A stretch of 23,469 nt of DNA from PALSA-1196 sp036833805 (GTDB lineage: Bacteria > Pseudomonadota > Gammaproteobacteria > Steroidobacterales > Steroidobacteraceae). Made by a program: the position numbers and the translations under genes. Positions 8,627-16,806 of this stretch are shown here, one piece after another. Position 1 is the stretch's first letter, and each line of letters begins with the position of its first letter. The notes below the pieces were generated by a model. It did no database searches, had not been told where the DNA came from, and saw nothing but the letters and a program-made list of their open reading frames with translations. The stretch lies in contig DAITPA010000026.1 in assembly GCA_036833805.1 (NCBI GenBank), forward strand, positions 1 through 23,469. Reading direction: 5' to 3'.

Positions 8627-8714
8627 TGTAATGAATAGAGCAAACCCGTCGAAAGGCGGGGACGCAAAGCCACCGGTCTAATGGACGAGTTCCTATGACG
8701 GCGGGGCTGCCAAC
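8627..8714 (+). promoter_or_regulatory. Cyclic di-GMP-I (GEMM-I) riboswitch
   Basis: The aptamer consensus is present in order. GCAAACC (8640-8646) is followed by a stem CCCGTC/GGCGGG capped by a GAAA tetraloop (8651-8654). Next come GGGACGCAAAGCC (8659-8671) and a CCGG-rich P3 stem with the CTAA turn (8678-8681), closed by GACGG, then a terminal GGCGGGGCTGCC (8700-8711). This matches the Vc2-type class I c-di-GMP aptamer, including the tetraloop and its receptor side. It lies in the 285-base gap before the SPOR-like gene and after the GGDEF-EAL gene. Because it covers 8695, the ATG there is not a credible start. A weak promoter (TTGACT at 8591, GACACT at 8614) is possible. No intrinsic terminator is seen, so control at translation is more likely. 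Confidence 0.92.
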
Positions 8715-8808
8715 GTCGCACCGCGTGCACGCTTGCCACCCCTCCCATTATTGCGAACTGCGGCTTCACAACCGGTGGCGGGTTGACGCATCGGGTCCGG
8801 GGAGACAC

Positions 8809-10521
8809 ATGACATTGAAGCCACAGATGGCACCCGAGGGCACGGCTCGGCGGGATGCCGCGGAGCGCAGCACGGCTGCTGCGCATGTTGATTCATTCGT
8901 AATCAATCTTTGTTCGTCGACGACGCCGATGGCGCTTACGCAGCCGGACGCGCCGGAGCTCAAGTGCTTCAGATTTTTTGTCAGCCGCAGGCTTGAAGAT
9001 CGCCGTGAGCGCTTTCGCTTGCACATGGGGTATTTCGCAAGCCTCGAAGAGGCTGAAGAGTGGTTGAGCGTGGTACGCGACGTGTACCCGGGCGCGTGGG
9101 CGGGTGAAGCGCCGGGCAAACGCTTGCGCGCGCGCGCAGCGGCTAGCGCGGCTTTGTCTGCCACGCCGCCTGCGTCGATTGATACACGGTCCGAAGATGC
9201 CGCAGCTGCAAGCGCGGCGCTTTCCATAGCGCCGTGGCAGGCACCGTCGGCGTCAATCATTGCGCCGCCGGAGAATGCCGCAGGTTCGATAGCGCTTCCA
9301 ATATCGTCCGCGCCGGCGCCGTCTGAGAATGTGCCCGCTTTCGTCGCAGCGCATCCAGTAGCGTCATCGTGCGCGCCTCGCGCGTCGGCGGTCGTGCCAT
9401 CCGAGAATGTTGCGGCGTCCGTTGCGCCTCCGCTACCGCCGCCGGCGGCGCGCCGGATAGAGAAGCCGAAGGACGTGGTTGTTGCCGTCGCAGCGCCGCG
9501 CGCACCGCAGCCGTCCGCGTCGCCGCTCGCAAAGTCCAAAGACCTCGCGGCTTCCGCCGCCGTGCCTGCCGCCGCACGGCCTGCCCCATTGGCGCCGCTC
9601 TCAAACGTGCGCGAAGTGCTCGCGGCATTAGACGAGAGGGATGCTAAGCAAGCCGCGCCGGCGCCGCGCGCCGCAGAAGGGGCGCAGGCTCTGTCCGATA
9701 CTCAAGTCATGAGGATCCTGGAGGAGCGCCGCTCGCGGCAGCGCGCGCCGGGTGAAACTCAGGAGGCGAGCAGCAACATTCCGATGCTGCGCCCCGACGA
9801 CACCGGTACGCGCCGCGCGTTGAAGGAGGCCGTGCAGGACAATGCCGCCGTCTCTTTTGCGGTACAGCTGCAATGGTCAGTGCAGCCGATGGCGCTCGAC
9901 AAGGTGCCGCCGCTTGCGATCTTCAGCGCCTACACGCTCTACACCGTAGAAGGCAGCCGGGAGGGGCGCAAGTGGTACGGACTGCGGCTCGGGTTCTTCA
10001 GCGACGCAGACGCCGCCAAGCAGGTGGCTCATTACGTGCGCTCGGAATTCACCTCCGTTGCCGTTGTGCCCGTAAGTCCCCAGGAGCGCGGGCGCGCAAC
10101 GGCGGCAGACCAGAAAACCGAGCCTGCAAGTCTTCAGGAAACTTCACGTGCGGTGCACGCTGCGGAGATCACGCTCATTGAAGACAAGGACGCGGACCCG
10201 CCGACGCGAGTTCCTGTGGAGCCGATGCGTGGCGCGGCAAAACTTGCCAGCGGCGGCGCACACACGGTCCCGCCCGCGGCCCGCGCCGCGGCACATCGCA
10301 GCAAAAAACTGCGCAGTAAAGGCCGCACTGCCGAGCGCAAGGCGCCGTATTCGCTCGAAGAAACACTGGAGATTTTGGGCGCCGGAGCGCTCGAGATCGA
10401 CAATGGTGGCGGCGAGCTCATCAACCACAGTGGCGTGCGGCACATCTCGGTCGAAGTGCGCAAGAATTCGCCGTTCGCGCGTCTCGTGGCGCGGTTGACG
10501 GAGCGTGTCCGCAAGAGTTGA
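8809..10521 (+). CDS. Protein with two SPOR-like domains, c-di-GMP riboswitch target
   Basis: A 570-residue protein. A SPOR-like domain at about 28-100 begins FVINLCSSTTPM and carries RLHMGYFASLEEAEEWL and YPGAW. A second at about 345-425 begins FAVQLQWSVQPM and carries GLRLGFFSDADAAKQV. SPOR domains usually bind glycan strands of peptidoglycan stripped of stem peptides. An Ala/Pro-rich linker of about 240 residues separates them. The C-terminal about 60 residues (from PYSLEETLEIL) form a further conserved-looking block of unknown role. No signal peptide or membrane segment is visible, so a periplasmic role is uncertain and the domains may serve a cytoplasmic function. ATG 8809 is chosen because GGGGAG lies four bases upstream and because the in-frame ATG at 8695 lies inside the riboswitch. 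Confidence 0.75.
   Translation: MTLKPQMAPEGTARRDAAERSTAAAHVDSFVINLCSSTTPMALTQPDAPELKCFRFFVSRRLEDRRERFRLHMGYFASLEEAEEWLSVVRDVYPGAWAGEAPGKRLRARAAASAALSATPPASIDTRSEDAAAASAALSIAPWQAPSASIIAPPENAAGSIALPISSAPAPSENVPAFVAAHPVASSCAPRASAVVPSENVAASVAPPLPPPAARRIEKPKDVVVAVAAPRAPQPSASPLAKSKDLAASAAVPAAARPAPLAPLSNVREVLAALDERDAKQAAPAPRAAEGAQALSDTQVMRILEERRSRQRAPGETQEASSNIPMLRPDDTGTRRALKEAVQDNAAVSFAVQLQWSVQPMALDKVPPLAIFSAYTLYTVEGSREGRKWYGLRLGFFSDADAAKQVAHYVRSEFTSVAVVPVSPQERGRATAADQKTEPASLQETSRAVHAAEITLIEDKDADPPTRVPVEPMRGAAKLASGGAHTVPPAARAAAHRSKKLRSKGRTAERKAPYSLEETLEILGAGALEIDNGGGELINHSGVRHISVEVRKNSPFARLVARLTERVRKS
9190..9411 (+). repeat. Degenerate Ala/Pro-rich linker repeats inside the SPOR-like gene
   Basis: Four short blocks read SEDAA, PENAA, SENVP and SENVA, starting at nucleotides 9190, 9268, 9322 and 9400. 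They are spaced 78, 54 and 78 bases apart (26, 18 and 26 codons). The stretches between them are rich in Ala, Ser and Pro. This looks like a linker that grew by in-frame duplication and then diverged. Confidence 0.5.
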
Positions 10522-10539
10522 TCTTAGGCGCGAGGCTCT

Positions 10540-10839
10540 TCAGCTCTTGCCGAATAACTTCGCAAGTGCGGCCTGAGCTTCGCTGATCGCAGCCGTATTG
10601 GGTGGCGTGTAAGCGCCCGCACGCGGCTTGAAATGATCGCAGAAGTTGGCGCTCGCCTTGTCGCGCACCTCTTCGGCCGTGGGCTCGCGGCAGTGTTTGG
10701 CAACGCTTGTGTCGTACTCAACGCACATGCGGCAGACGTGCAGCTCCGCACGGCAGCGGCATTCTTCCAGGCGGCGTAGGGGTAGCGTGAGCGCGCTCAG
10801 GCTCGCCCCGCATTTCCAACAAACAAGGTCGTGCGCCAT
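10540..10839 (-). CDS. Small Cys-rich, probably zinc-binding protein
   Basis: A 99-residue protein of unknown function. It opens with CWKC (Cys7/Cys10), then has CRC (Cys27/Cys29), HVCRMC (His34, Cys36, Cys39), HC (His49/Cys50) and CDH (Cys67/His69). Eight cysteines and several histidines in this spacing suggest two zinc-ribbon-like sites, possibly one of another metal. The C-terminus is an Ala-rich helix ending LFGKS. Its start lies nine bases beyond the uvrA stop on the same strand, so the two are probably co-transcribed. It converges on the SPOR-like gene with an 18-base gap and no obvious terminator. No homolog with known function is recognised. Confidence 0.75.
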   Translation of the reverse strand: MAHDLVCWKCGASLSALTLPLRRLEECRCRAELHVCRMCVEYDTSVAKHCREPTAEEVRDKASANFCDHFKPRAGAYTPPNTAAISEAQAALAKLFGKS

Positions 10840-10848
10840 CGCCGTGCT

Positions 10849-13800
10849 CTACAGGGTACGCTCGCGCAGGAATTTGTCGAGCACACTACCGGTATGCGAG
10901 CTCGCTTTCTTGCGCGCCACCTGCGCGGGGGTTCCGCAGGCGACGATGCGGCCGCCGCGATCGCCGGCGTCCGGCCCCATGTCGACAATCCAGTCCGCCT
11001 CGGCCATTACATCCAGATTGTGCTCGATGACGATGACCGTGTTGCCGGCATCGACGAGCCGATGCAGAACCCCCAAGAGCTGCTCGACGTCGGCCATGTG
11101 CAGGCCGACGGTCGGCTCATCGAGCACGTAGAGCGTGTGCCGGGGCTTTTGCCGCGGGCCGGCGCGCGCATCGCCACGCACTTTGGCGAGCTCCGTAACG
11201 AGCTTGATGCGCTGCGCCTCACCGCCTGAAAGCGTGGGGCTTTGCTGGCCAAGCGTGAGATACCCCAAGCCCACATCCTTCAGGAGCTGCAGAGAGTGAT
11301 GCACGCGCGGATGGGCGCGAAAGAATTCGACCGCATCATCGACGCTCATCGCGAGCACTTGGGCAATGGTGAGGCCGCGCCACTGCACCGTAAGTGTCTC
11401 AGAATCAAAGCGCCGCCCGCCGCACACGTCGCAGAGCACTTTGACGTCCGGCAGGAAGCTCATCTCGATCGTCTGCACGCCCTGGCCCTCGCAGGCGCTG
11501 CAGCGGCCGCCGGCGGTATTAAAGGAGAAGCGGCTCGCGGTGAAGCCGCGGATCCGTGCCTCAGTCGTGCCTGCATAGATTCGGCGGATCTCGTCCCAGA
11601 AGCCCACATAAGTTGCCGGACACGAACGCGGCGTCTTGCCGATAGGTGTTTGATCGACCTCGAGCACGCGATCCAGGTGTTCGACGCCGGATAGCCCGCG
11701 ACAGCCCTTAAGCGCGTGCCGCGACTTCGACTTACCTGCCTCCTCGCTCAAGCGATACTTGAGATTGGCGTACAGGACATCACGCGCGAGCGTGGATTTG
11801 CCCGAGCCTGACACGCCCGTGATCACGACAAGTCGTCCGAGCGGAATGCGCACGTCAACATCTTTCACATTGTGCAGCTCGACTGCCTCGAGGCGCAGAC
11901 TTGCAGTGGCGGAAGTCACGCCGCGATGCGGCTCAAGCGAGTGTTTGAGCGGCATGCGCAGAAATCGCCCGGTGATCGAGCGCGGATTCTTCATGAGGTC
12001 CCGGACGGTGCCCACGCCCACGACTTCGCCGCCCTTTACGCCTGCAGCCGGACCCAGATCAATCACATGATCCGCGCGGCGGATCGTATCCTCGTCGTGT
12101 TCCACCACGACGAGCGTGTTGCGGTGCGCGGACAACTCGGCAAGCGCGTCGAGCAGCACGGCATTGTCGCGCGGATGCAGCCCAATTGTTGGCTCATCGA
12201 GCACGTAGCACACGCCCTGCAAATTGGAACCCAACTGTGCGGCGAGGCGGATCCTCTGCGCCTCGCCGCCCGAGAGCGTCGGCGCGGAGCGGTCGAGCGC
12301 AAGATATCCCAAGCCGACGCGCTCCAAAAACGAGAGCCGTGCGCTGATCTCCGCCAAAAGATCGCGTGCGATGGCCGCTTCGCGCACGTTCAATTTAAGC
12401 GTCGCGAAAGACCTGCGCACCTCTTCGATGGGCTCTGCCGCAAGCGCTGCGATCGAGCGCTCGCGAAAGCGCACGTTGAGCGCAATGCTATTCAGGCGTG
12501 CGCCGGCGCACGCCTCGCAGGCGCGCGCCTCACCCTCGTACCATTCGTTCCACCAGATCTCTTCCCCCGTGTGCTCCTCGCTGAAGCCGCTCATCGCAAG
12601 TCCGGTGCCGAAACAGCTCGGGCACCAACCGTGTTTGGAGTTGAACGAAAAGAGCCGCGGATCGAGCTGCGCGAAGCCCGTGCCGCAGGCGGGACACGCG
12701 CGGCGCGTCGAGAACACGGCGGCACGCGCGGAGTTGGCGCCGAGCACATGCACCACGCCTTTGCCGAAGTCGAGTGCGCGAGCGAGCGCTTCGTGCAGTT
12801 CGGTATCGGTGTTCGCGCTGACATCTATATTCGCAACCGGCAGCTCGATCGTGTGCTCGCGAAAGCGCGACAGGCGCGGCCAGCCGCGGGTGGCAACGTT
12901 CGCGCCATCCACACGCAATGTCTTGAAGCCCTTCTTCGCCGCCCATTTGGCAAGGTCCGTGTAGAAGCCCTTGCGCGCTAGCACGAGCGGCGCAAGCAGT
13001 GTGATGCGTTGGCCACGGTAGTCGCGCAGCACTCGCGCGGCAATAGCTTGCTGGGTTTGCGGCTCGATCGGCACCGCGCAATCCGGGCAGTACTGCGTGC
13101 CGAGTTTCACGTATAAGAGGCGTAGAAAATGATAGATCTCGGTGAGCGTCGCGACGGTGCTCTTTCTGCCGCCGCGGCTCGTGCGCTGTTCGATCGCAAC
13201 GGTCGGCGGAATGCCGTAGATCGCATCTACGTCGGGCCGCGAGGCGGGCTGCACGAACTGACGCGCGTAGGCGTTCAAGGATTCAAGATAGCGGCGCTGA
13301 CCCTCTTTGAAGATGATGTCAAACGCGAGCGTTGATTTGCCCGAACCCGACACGCCGGTGATCACGGTGAAGCGGTCGCGCGGTATGTCGACGTCGATGC
13401 TCTTGAGATTATGTTCGCGCGCCTTGTGGACCACGATGGAGTTCGCCGCGCGGCGGCTGCCGCGACCGTAGACGCTGTGAGTATCGGCCACGGCGGTCTG
13501 CAATGGCTGCGCCACGCCCAAGAGCGACTCTTCATAGGCCGCAAGTGCAGCGCCGGTAAACGACTCGCTGTGCGCGCGCACAGCGTGGGGCGTGCCGACG
13601 CACACGATCGTGCCGCCGCCCTCGCCGCCCTCGGGCCCAAGATCGATAATCCAGTCGGACGCGCGCACGACATCGAGGTTGTGCTCGATGACGAGGATCG
13701 AATGGCCCGCCGCGAGCAGCTTGCCGAACGCGCGCAGGAGCTTCGCCACGTCCTCAAAATGCAGGCCCGTCGTGGGCTCATCGAAGAGAAAGAGCTTGCC

Positions 13801-16476
13801 AAGATGGGTGGTGCTCGATGCGACCGAGCCTGCGGAGGCGAGATGGCCGGCAAGCTTCAGGCGTTGGGCCTCGCCACCGGAGAGCGTAGGAACAGGCTGG
13901 CCCAGCTTCAGGTACTCGAGGCCGACATCGGCAAGCGGTGCAAGGCGCGCCGTGACGTCGCGCGAATCGGCAAAGAATGCGCACGCCTGGGTCACCGTCA
14001 TGTCGAGCACTTCCGCGATGTTCGCGCGGCGGCCGTCGGCGCCTTCGCGCTTGATGTCGAGCACTTCGCTGCGGTAGCGAGTGCCGGCGCAATCCGGGCA
14101 GCGCAGATACACGTCGGAGAGGAACTGCATCTCCACATGCTCGAAGCCGTTGCCGCCGCAGGTGGGACAACGGCCGTTGCCGGAGTTGAAACTGAAAGTG
14201 CCGGCGGTGTACTTGCGCTCTTGCGATGCGGGTTCGGCCGCGAAGAGCTCGCGAATGCCGTCAAAGGCGCCGACATAGCTTGCCGGATTCGAGCGTGTCG
14301 TGCGGCCGATGGACGTCTGATCGACCATCACGACGTCGTCGACTAACTCCGCACCGCGCAGGCCGTCAAACTCGCCCGGTGCTTCACTCGGCCGGCCCTG
14401 ATACTTCAAGAGCGCGGGATAGAGCACATCCTCGACGAGCGTGGATTTGCCGGAACCCGAAACCCCGGTCACGCACACAAGGCGCTTCAGAGGTATGCGC
14501 ACATCGATATTCTTCAGATTGTGGGCGCGCGCACCTTTCAACTCGAGCCACCTGTTCGGGCGCCATTCGGCGATCGGTTCTGCCGATGCGGCGCGCGGCG
14601 CGCGCGCTGTGAAAACGAGCTTCTTGCCGCTCAAGTACTCGCCGGTGAGAGAGCGCGCGCTCTTTTTGAGCGCCGCTGGAGTGCCGAAGAATACGACTTC
14701 GCCGCCGCGCTCGCCGGCGCCCGGACCCATGTCGAGGATGCGATCGGCCTCAATCATGATCTGCGGGTCATGCTCGACCACGACCAGAGAGTTGCCCGCG
14801 TCGCGCAGGCGTTTCATCACCGCGATGACGCGGCGCATGTCGCGCGGGTGCAGGCCGATTGACGGCTCATCGAGCACGAAGAGTGTATTGACGAGCGACG
14901 TGCCGAGCGCCGTCGTGAGATTGATGCGCTGCACCTCGCCGCCGGAGAGCGTGCGCGACTGTCGATCAAGCGTGAGATAGCCCAAGCCCACATCATTCAA
15001 GTACTCGAAGCGCGCGCGGATCTCATGCAGCAGCTGATCGGTTGCGGCATCGAGCGGCGGCGGCAGCGTGAGCCTTCTGAAGAAGTCGCATGCGCGCTCA
15101 AGCGGCAACAGCATGAGATCGTGGAACGAGAGGCCGGGCAGTGAGTGCAGGCTCGCCTCGCTCCATTTGACCTGAGAGGGCCGCATGCGCGTCGCGGACG
15201 CCAATACGGAATCGGCAAGTTCGTGGCTGCCGATGCGCCACAGGAGCGCATCGGGCTTCAGGCGTGCGCCGCCGCAGGCGACACAGGGTGTGTAGGCGCG
15301 GTAGCGCGACAAGAGCACGCGCACATGCATCTTGTATGCTTTGGTCTCGAGCCATGCAAAGAAGCGCTTGAGTCCGTACCAGACGCCTTTTTTCCAGTCG
15401 CCTTCGCCTTCAATCACCCACTGGCGCTGGGCTGCGGAGAGCTCGCGCCACGGACGGTCAAGCGGAATGCCGCGCTTCTTCGCGAATTTTTCCAGATCCT
15501 CCTGACACTCGGCATTTGACTCCGTCTGCCAGGGACGGATCGCCCCGGCGCGCAATGACTTGCTTTCATCCGGAATGACGAGCCCGTAGTCGATGCCCAT
15601 CGTGCGGCCGAAGCCGCGACAGCTGTCGCAGGCGCCAAGCGGTGAATTGAACGAGAACAGACTCGGCACCGGCTCGCGGTACGACAGGTCGCACTCGGCG
15701 CAGTGCAGTTCGCTCGAATAGCGCCAACAGTCGAGGCGCTCGGGCGGATCACCCGCGCCGACCACGTGGATGTTGATGCGGCCGCGGCCGACGCGCAGCG
15801 CCGCTTCGAGCGACTCCAAAACGCGGGAGCGCTCGGCGCTGCCGATGCGCAGGCGGTCCTGAATGACCTCGAGCGTTGCGGGATTCCTGTCATGTTTGCG
15901 CTCGCCGGCAGAGGCTTCGAGAAAGCGCGTATAGCCCTGCTTCTGCAGGAGCTCGCGTACCTCGGCTTCCTTGAAATTCTTCGGTACCGGCACCGGGAAG
16001 CAGATGAGCAAGCGCGGGTCGCAGGCCAGCTGCGCGCGCCGCATCATGTTGTCGTACATGCTCTCGGGAGTGTCGCGATGCACCGCGTGCGCGCAGTTGC
16101 GGCAAAAGAGGTGCGCCGCGCGGGCAAAGAGCAGCTTTAGGTGATCGTTGAGCTCGGTCATCGTGCCGACGGTCGAGCGTGAGGTGCGCACTGGATTGGT
16201 CTGATCGATGGCGATCGCAGGAGGAATTCCCGAGATGGAATCCACCTGCGGCTTGTCCATACGATCGAGAAACTGGCGCGCATAGGGCGAGAATGTCTCG
16301 ACGTAGCGGCGCTGACCTTCCGCGTAGAGCGTGTCGAATACCAAGGATGACTTGCCCGAGCCGGACACGCCGGTCACCACCACAAGCTCGTTCAGCGGAA
16401 TCGCAAGATCGAGATTCTTGAGGTTGTTCTGGCGTGCGCCACGCACATGGATGGCGTCGGCAGGGACGGCGGTCAT
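10849..16476 (-). CDS. uvrA: Double-length (tandem-fused) UvrA excinuclease ATPase
   Basis: An 1875-residue protein, about twice the usual 940. UvrA recognises DNA damage and loads UvrB in nucleotide excision repair. Four Walker A motifs GVSGSGKS lie near residues 36, 671, 1041 and 1554, and four signatures are present (LSGGEVQRI, LSGGEAQRL and two LSGGEAQRI). Two full UvrA modules thus meet near residue 1010. Both keep paired CxxC zinc modules, including CPTCGGNG...CPDCAG in module 1 and CSACEGQG...CDVCGG in module 2. UvrB-binding-like insertions follow the first Walker A of each. Module 2 is more compact (513 residues between Walker motifs against 635). Long UvrA fusions are known in some Proteobacteria, notably Burkholderia. 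ATG 16476 is chosen for AAGGTGAT six bases upstream; the frame is open to 16644 but those residues are not UvrA-like. Confidence 0.95.
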   Translation of the reverse strand: MTAVPADAIHVRGARQNNLKNLDLAIPLNELVVVTGVSGSGKSSLVFDTLYAEGQRRYVETFSPYARQFLDRMDKPQVDSISGIPPAIAIDQTNPVRTSRSTVGTMTELNDHLKLLFARAAHLFCRNCAHAVHRDTPESMYDNMMRRAQLACDPRLLICFPVPVPKNFKEAEVRELLQKQGYTRFLEASAGERKHDRNPATLEVIQDRLRIGSAERSRVLESLEAALRVGRGRINIHVVGAGDPPERLDCWRYSSELHCAECDLSYREPVPSLFSFNSPLGACDSCRGFGRTMGIDYGLVIPDESKSLRAGAIRPWQTESNAECQEDLEKFAKKRGIPLDRPWRELSAAQRQWVIEGEGDWKKGVWYGLKRFFAWLETKAYKMHVRVLLSRYRAYTPCVACGGARLKPDALLWRIGSHELADSVLASATRMRPSQVKWSEASLHSLPGLSFHDLMLLPLERACDFFRRLTLPPPLDAATDQLLHEIRARFEYLNDVGLGYLTLDRQSRTLSGGEVQRINLTTALGTSLVNTLFVLDEPSIGLHPRDMRRVIAVMKRLRDAGNSLVVVEHDPQIMIEADRILDMGPGAGERGGEVVFFGTPAALKKSARSLTGEYLSGKKLVFTARAPRAASAEPIAEWRPNRWLELKGARAHNLKNIDVRIPLKRLVCVTGVSGSGKSTLVEDVLYPALLKYQGRPSEAPGEFDGLRGAELVDDVVMVDQTSIGRTTRSNPASYVGAFDGIRELFAAEPASQERKYTAGTFSFNSGNGRCPTCGGNGFEHVEMQFLSDVYLRCPDCAGTRYRSEVLDIKREGADGRRANIAEVLDMTVTQACAFFADSRDVTARLAPLADVGLEYLKLGQPVPTLSGGEAQRLKLAGHLASAGSVASSTTHLGKLFLFDEPTTGLHFEDVAKLLRAFGKLLAAGHSILVIEHNLDVVRASDWIIDLGPEGGEGGGTIVCVGTPHAVRAHSESFTGAALAAYEESLLGVAQPLQTAVADTHSVYGRGSRRAANSIVVHKAREHNLKSIDVDIPRDRFTVITGVSGSGKSTLAFDIIFKEGQRRYLESLNAYARQFVQPASRPDVDAIYGIPPTVAIEQRTSRGGRKSTVATLTEIYHFLRLLYVKLGTQYCPDCAVPIEPQTQQAIAARVLRDYRGQRITLLAPLVLARKGFYTDLAKWAAKKGFKTLRVDGANVATRGWPRLSRFREHTIELPVANIDVSANTDTELHEALARALDFGKGVVHVLGANSARAAVFSTRRACPACGTGFAQLDPRLFSFNSKHGWCPSCFGTGLAMSGFSEEHTGEEIWWNEWYEGEARACEACAGARLNSIALNVRFRERSIAALAAEPIEEVRRSFATLKLNVREAAIARDLLAEISARLSFLERVGLGYLALDRSAPTLSGGEAQRIRLAAQLGSNLQGVCYVLDEPTIGLHPRDNAVLLDALAELSAHRNTLVVVEHDEDTIRRADHVIDLGPAAGVKGGEVVGVGTVRDLMKNPRSITGRFLRMPLKHSLEPHRGVTSATASLRLEAVELHNVKDVDVRIPLGRLVVITGVSGSGKSTLARDVLYANLKYRLSEEAGKSKSRHALKGCRGLSGVEHLDRVLEVDQTPIGKTPRSCPATYVGFWDEIRRIYAGTTEARIRGFTASRFSFNTAGGRCSACEGQGVQTIEMSFLPDVKVLCDVCGGRRFDSETLTVQWRGLTIAQVLAMSVDDAVEFFRAHPRVHHSLQLLKDVGLGYLTLGQQSPTLSGGEAQRIKLVTELAKVRGDARAGPRQKPRHTLYVLDEPTVGLHMADVEQLLGVLHRLVDAGNTVIVIEHNLDVMAEADWIVDMGPDAGDRGGRIVACGTPAQVARKKASSHTGSVLDKFLRERTL

Positions 16477-16548
16477 TCCATCATCACCTTGGATGGTATC
16501 GATAGATACTGCGGGCAAGATATGCCCGAGCGGATCGGCCATTCTATA
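16477..16548 (-). promoter_or_regulatory. uvrA leader with candidate promoter and two hairpins
   Basis: On the minus strand, TATAGAAT (16548-16541) resembles a -10 element, but no good -35 is seen. Downstream of it the leader holds two adjacent perfect hairpins. One is CGGGCA/TGCCCG with a 5-base loop (16528-16512); the other is GTATC/GATAC with a 4-base loop (16509-16496). The ribosome binding site AAGGTGAT (16490-16483) follows. No LexA box of the CTG-N10-CAG type was recognised. The role of the hairpins is unknown. Confidence 0.3.
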
Positions 16549-16698
16549 AGAGCACTGTCGCATCTGCATGGCATTGCACGAGCATCCAGTCGCGCACGGG
16601 CTGCGTACTGTATGAGTCGATCGGCATCGACCGGTGGAAGCCATTTCGCTGGGTGGCGGGGAGCGATCGTCCGGCTGTCGGCCCTATGCGACAAACTG

Positions 16699-16727
16699 TG
16701 CGAATTCCCCGTTCCGAAGCGTAGAAT
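16699..16727 (+). promoter_or_regulatory. Candidate promoter of the bufferin operon
   Basis: TAGAAT (16722-16727) is a good -10 match, with a weak -35 TGCGAA (16699-16704) at 17-base spacing. Transcription would start near 16734, at the left edge of the structured leader. The weak -35 suggests an activator or another sigma factor. Bufferin operons elsewhere are controlled by the ECF factor SigF, but no matching GTAACC-type element was found here. The rest of the 355-base gap between the divergent uvrA and bufA genes (about 16549-16698) shows nothing recognisable. Confidence 0.35.
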
Positions 16728-16732
16728 CTGGC

Positions 16733-16806
16733 GCCACGGGGGGGGAAGAACTCCCGCATCGGGGCGAAAGGTTTCACTCCGGTGGCCGGTCTAGTGACCG
16801 GATTTT
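16733..16806 (+). promoter_or_regulatory. Structured leader RNA of the bufferin operon with terminator-like hairpin
   Basis: Several stems can be drawn by eye. An eight-G run (16738-16745) can pair with CTCCC (16751-16755). CATCGGGG (16757-16764) pairs with CTCCGGTG (16777-16784) over 8 bp including G-U pairs, with an inner GAA/TTC extension. CCGGTC (16786-16791) and GACCGG (16796-16801) form a perfect 6-bp stem with a TAGT loop, followed by ATTTT. The last stem resembles a weak intrinsic terminator placed 26 bases before the bufA start. GCCAC (16733-16737) could instead pair with GTGGC (16782-16786), competing with the other two stems. This fits an attenuator or unclassified riboswitch; it matches no family known to me. 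Confidence 0.4.

Noticed and set aside
8695..8808. N-terminal extension of the SPOR-like gene from ATG 8695
   Set aside because: This start lies inside the c-di-GMP aptamer and the extra 38 residues have no domain character. ATG 8809 has a good ribosome binding site.
11872..12981. Long plus-strand open frame (369 codons) opposite uvrA
   Set aside because: It lies fully antisense to conserved UvrA motifs, is Arg/Ala-rich without any recognisable domain, and is explained by GC-rich codon bias keeping the opposite strand open.
13300..13520. Possible frameshift or misassembly joining two uvrA genes
   Set aside because: The junction is in frame with no stop remnants. The two halves differ clearly in sequence and length, and long UvrA fusions are known in other Proteobacteria.
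16477..16644. 56-residue N-terminal extension of UvrA
   Set aside because: The extension is Cys/Arg-rich and unlike UvrA, covers the likely promoter and leader hairpins, and ATG 16476 has a Shine-Dalgarno sequence at proper spacing.
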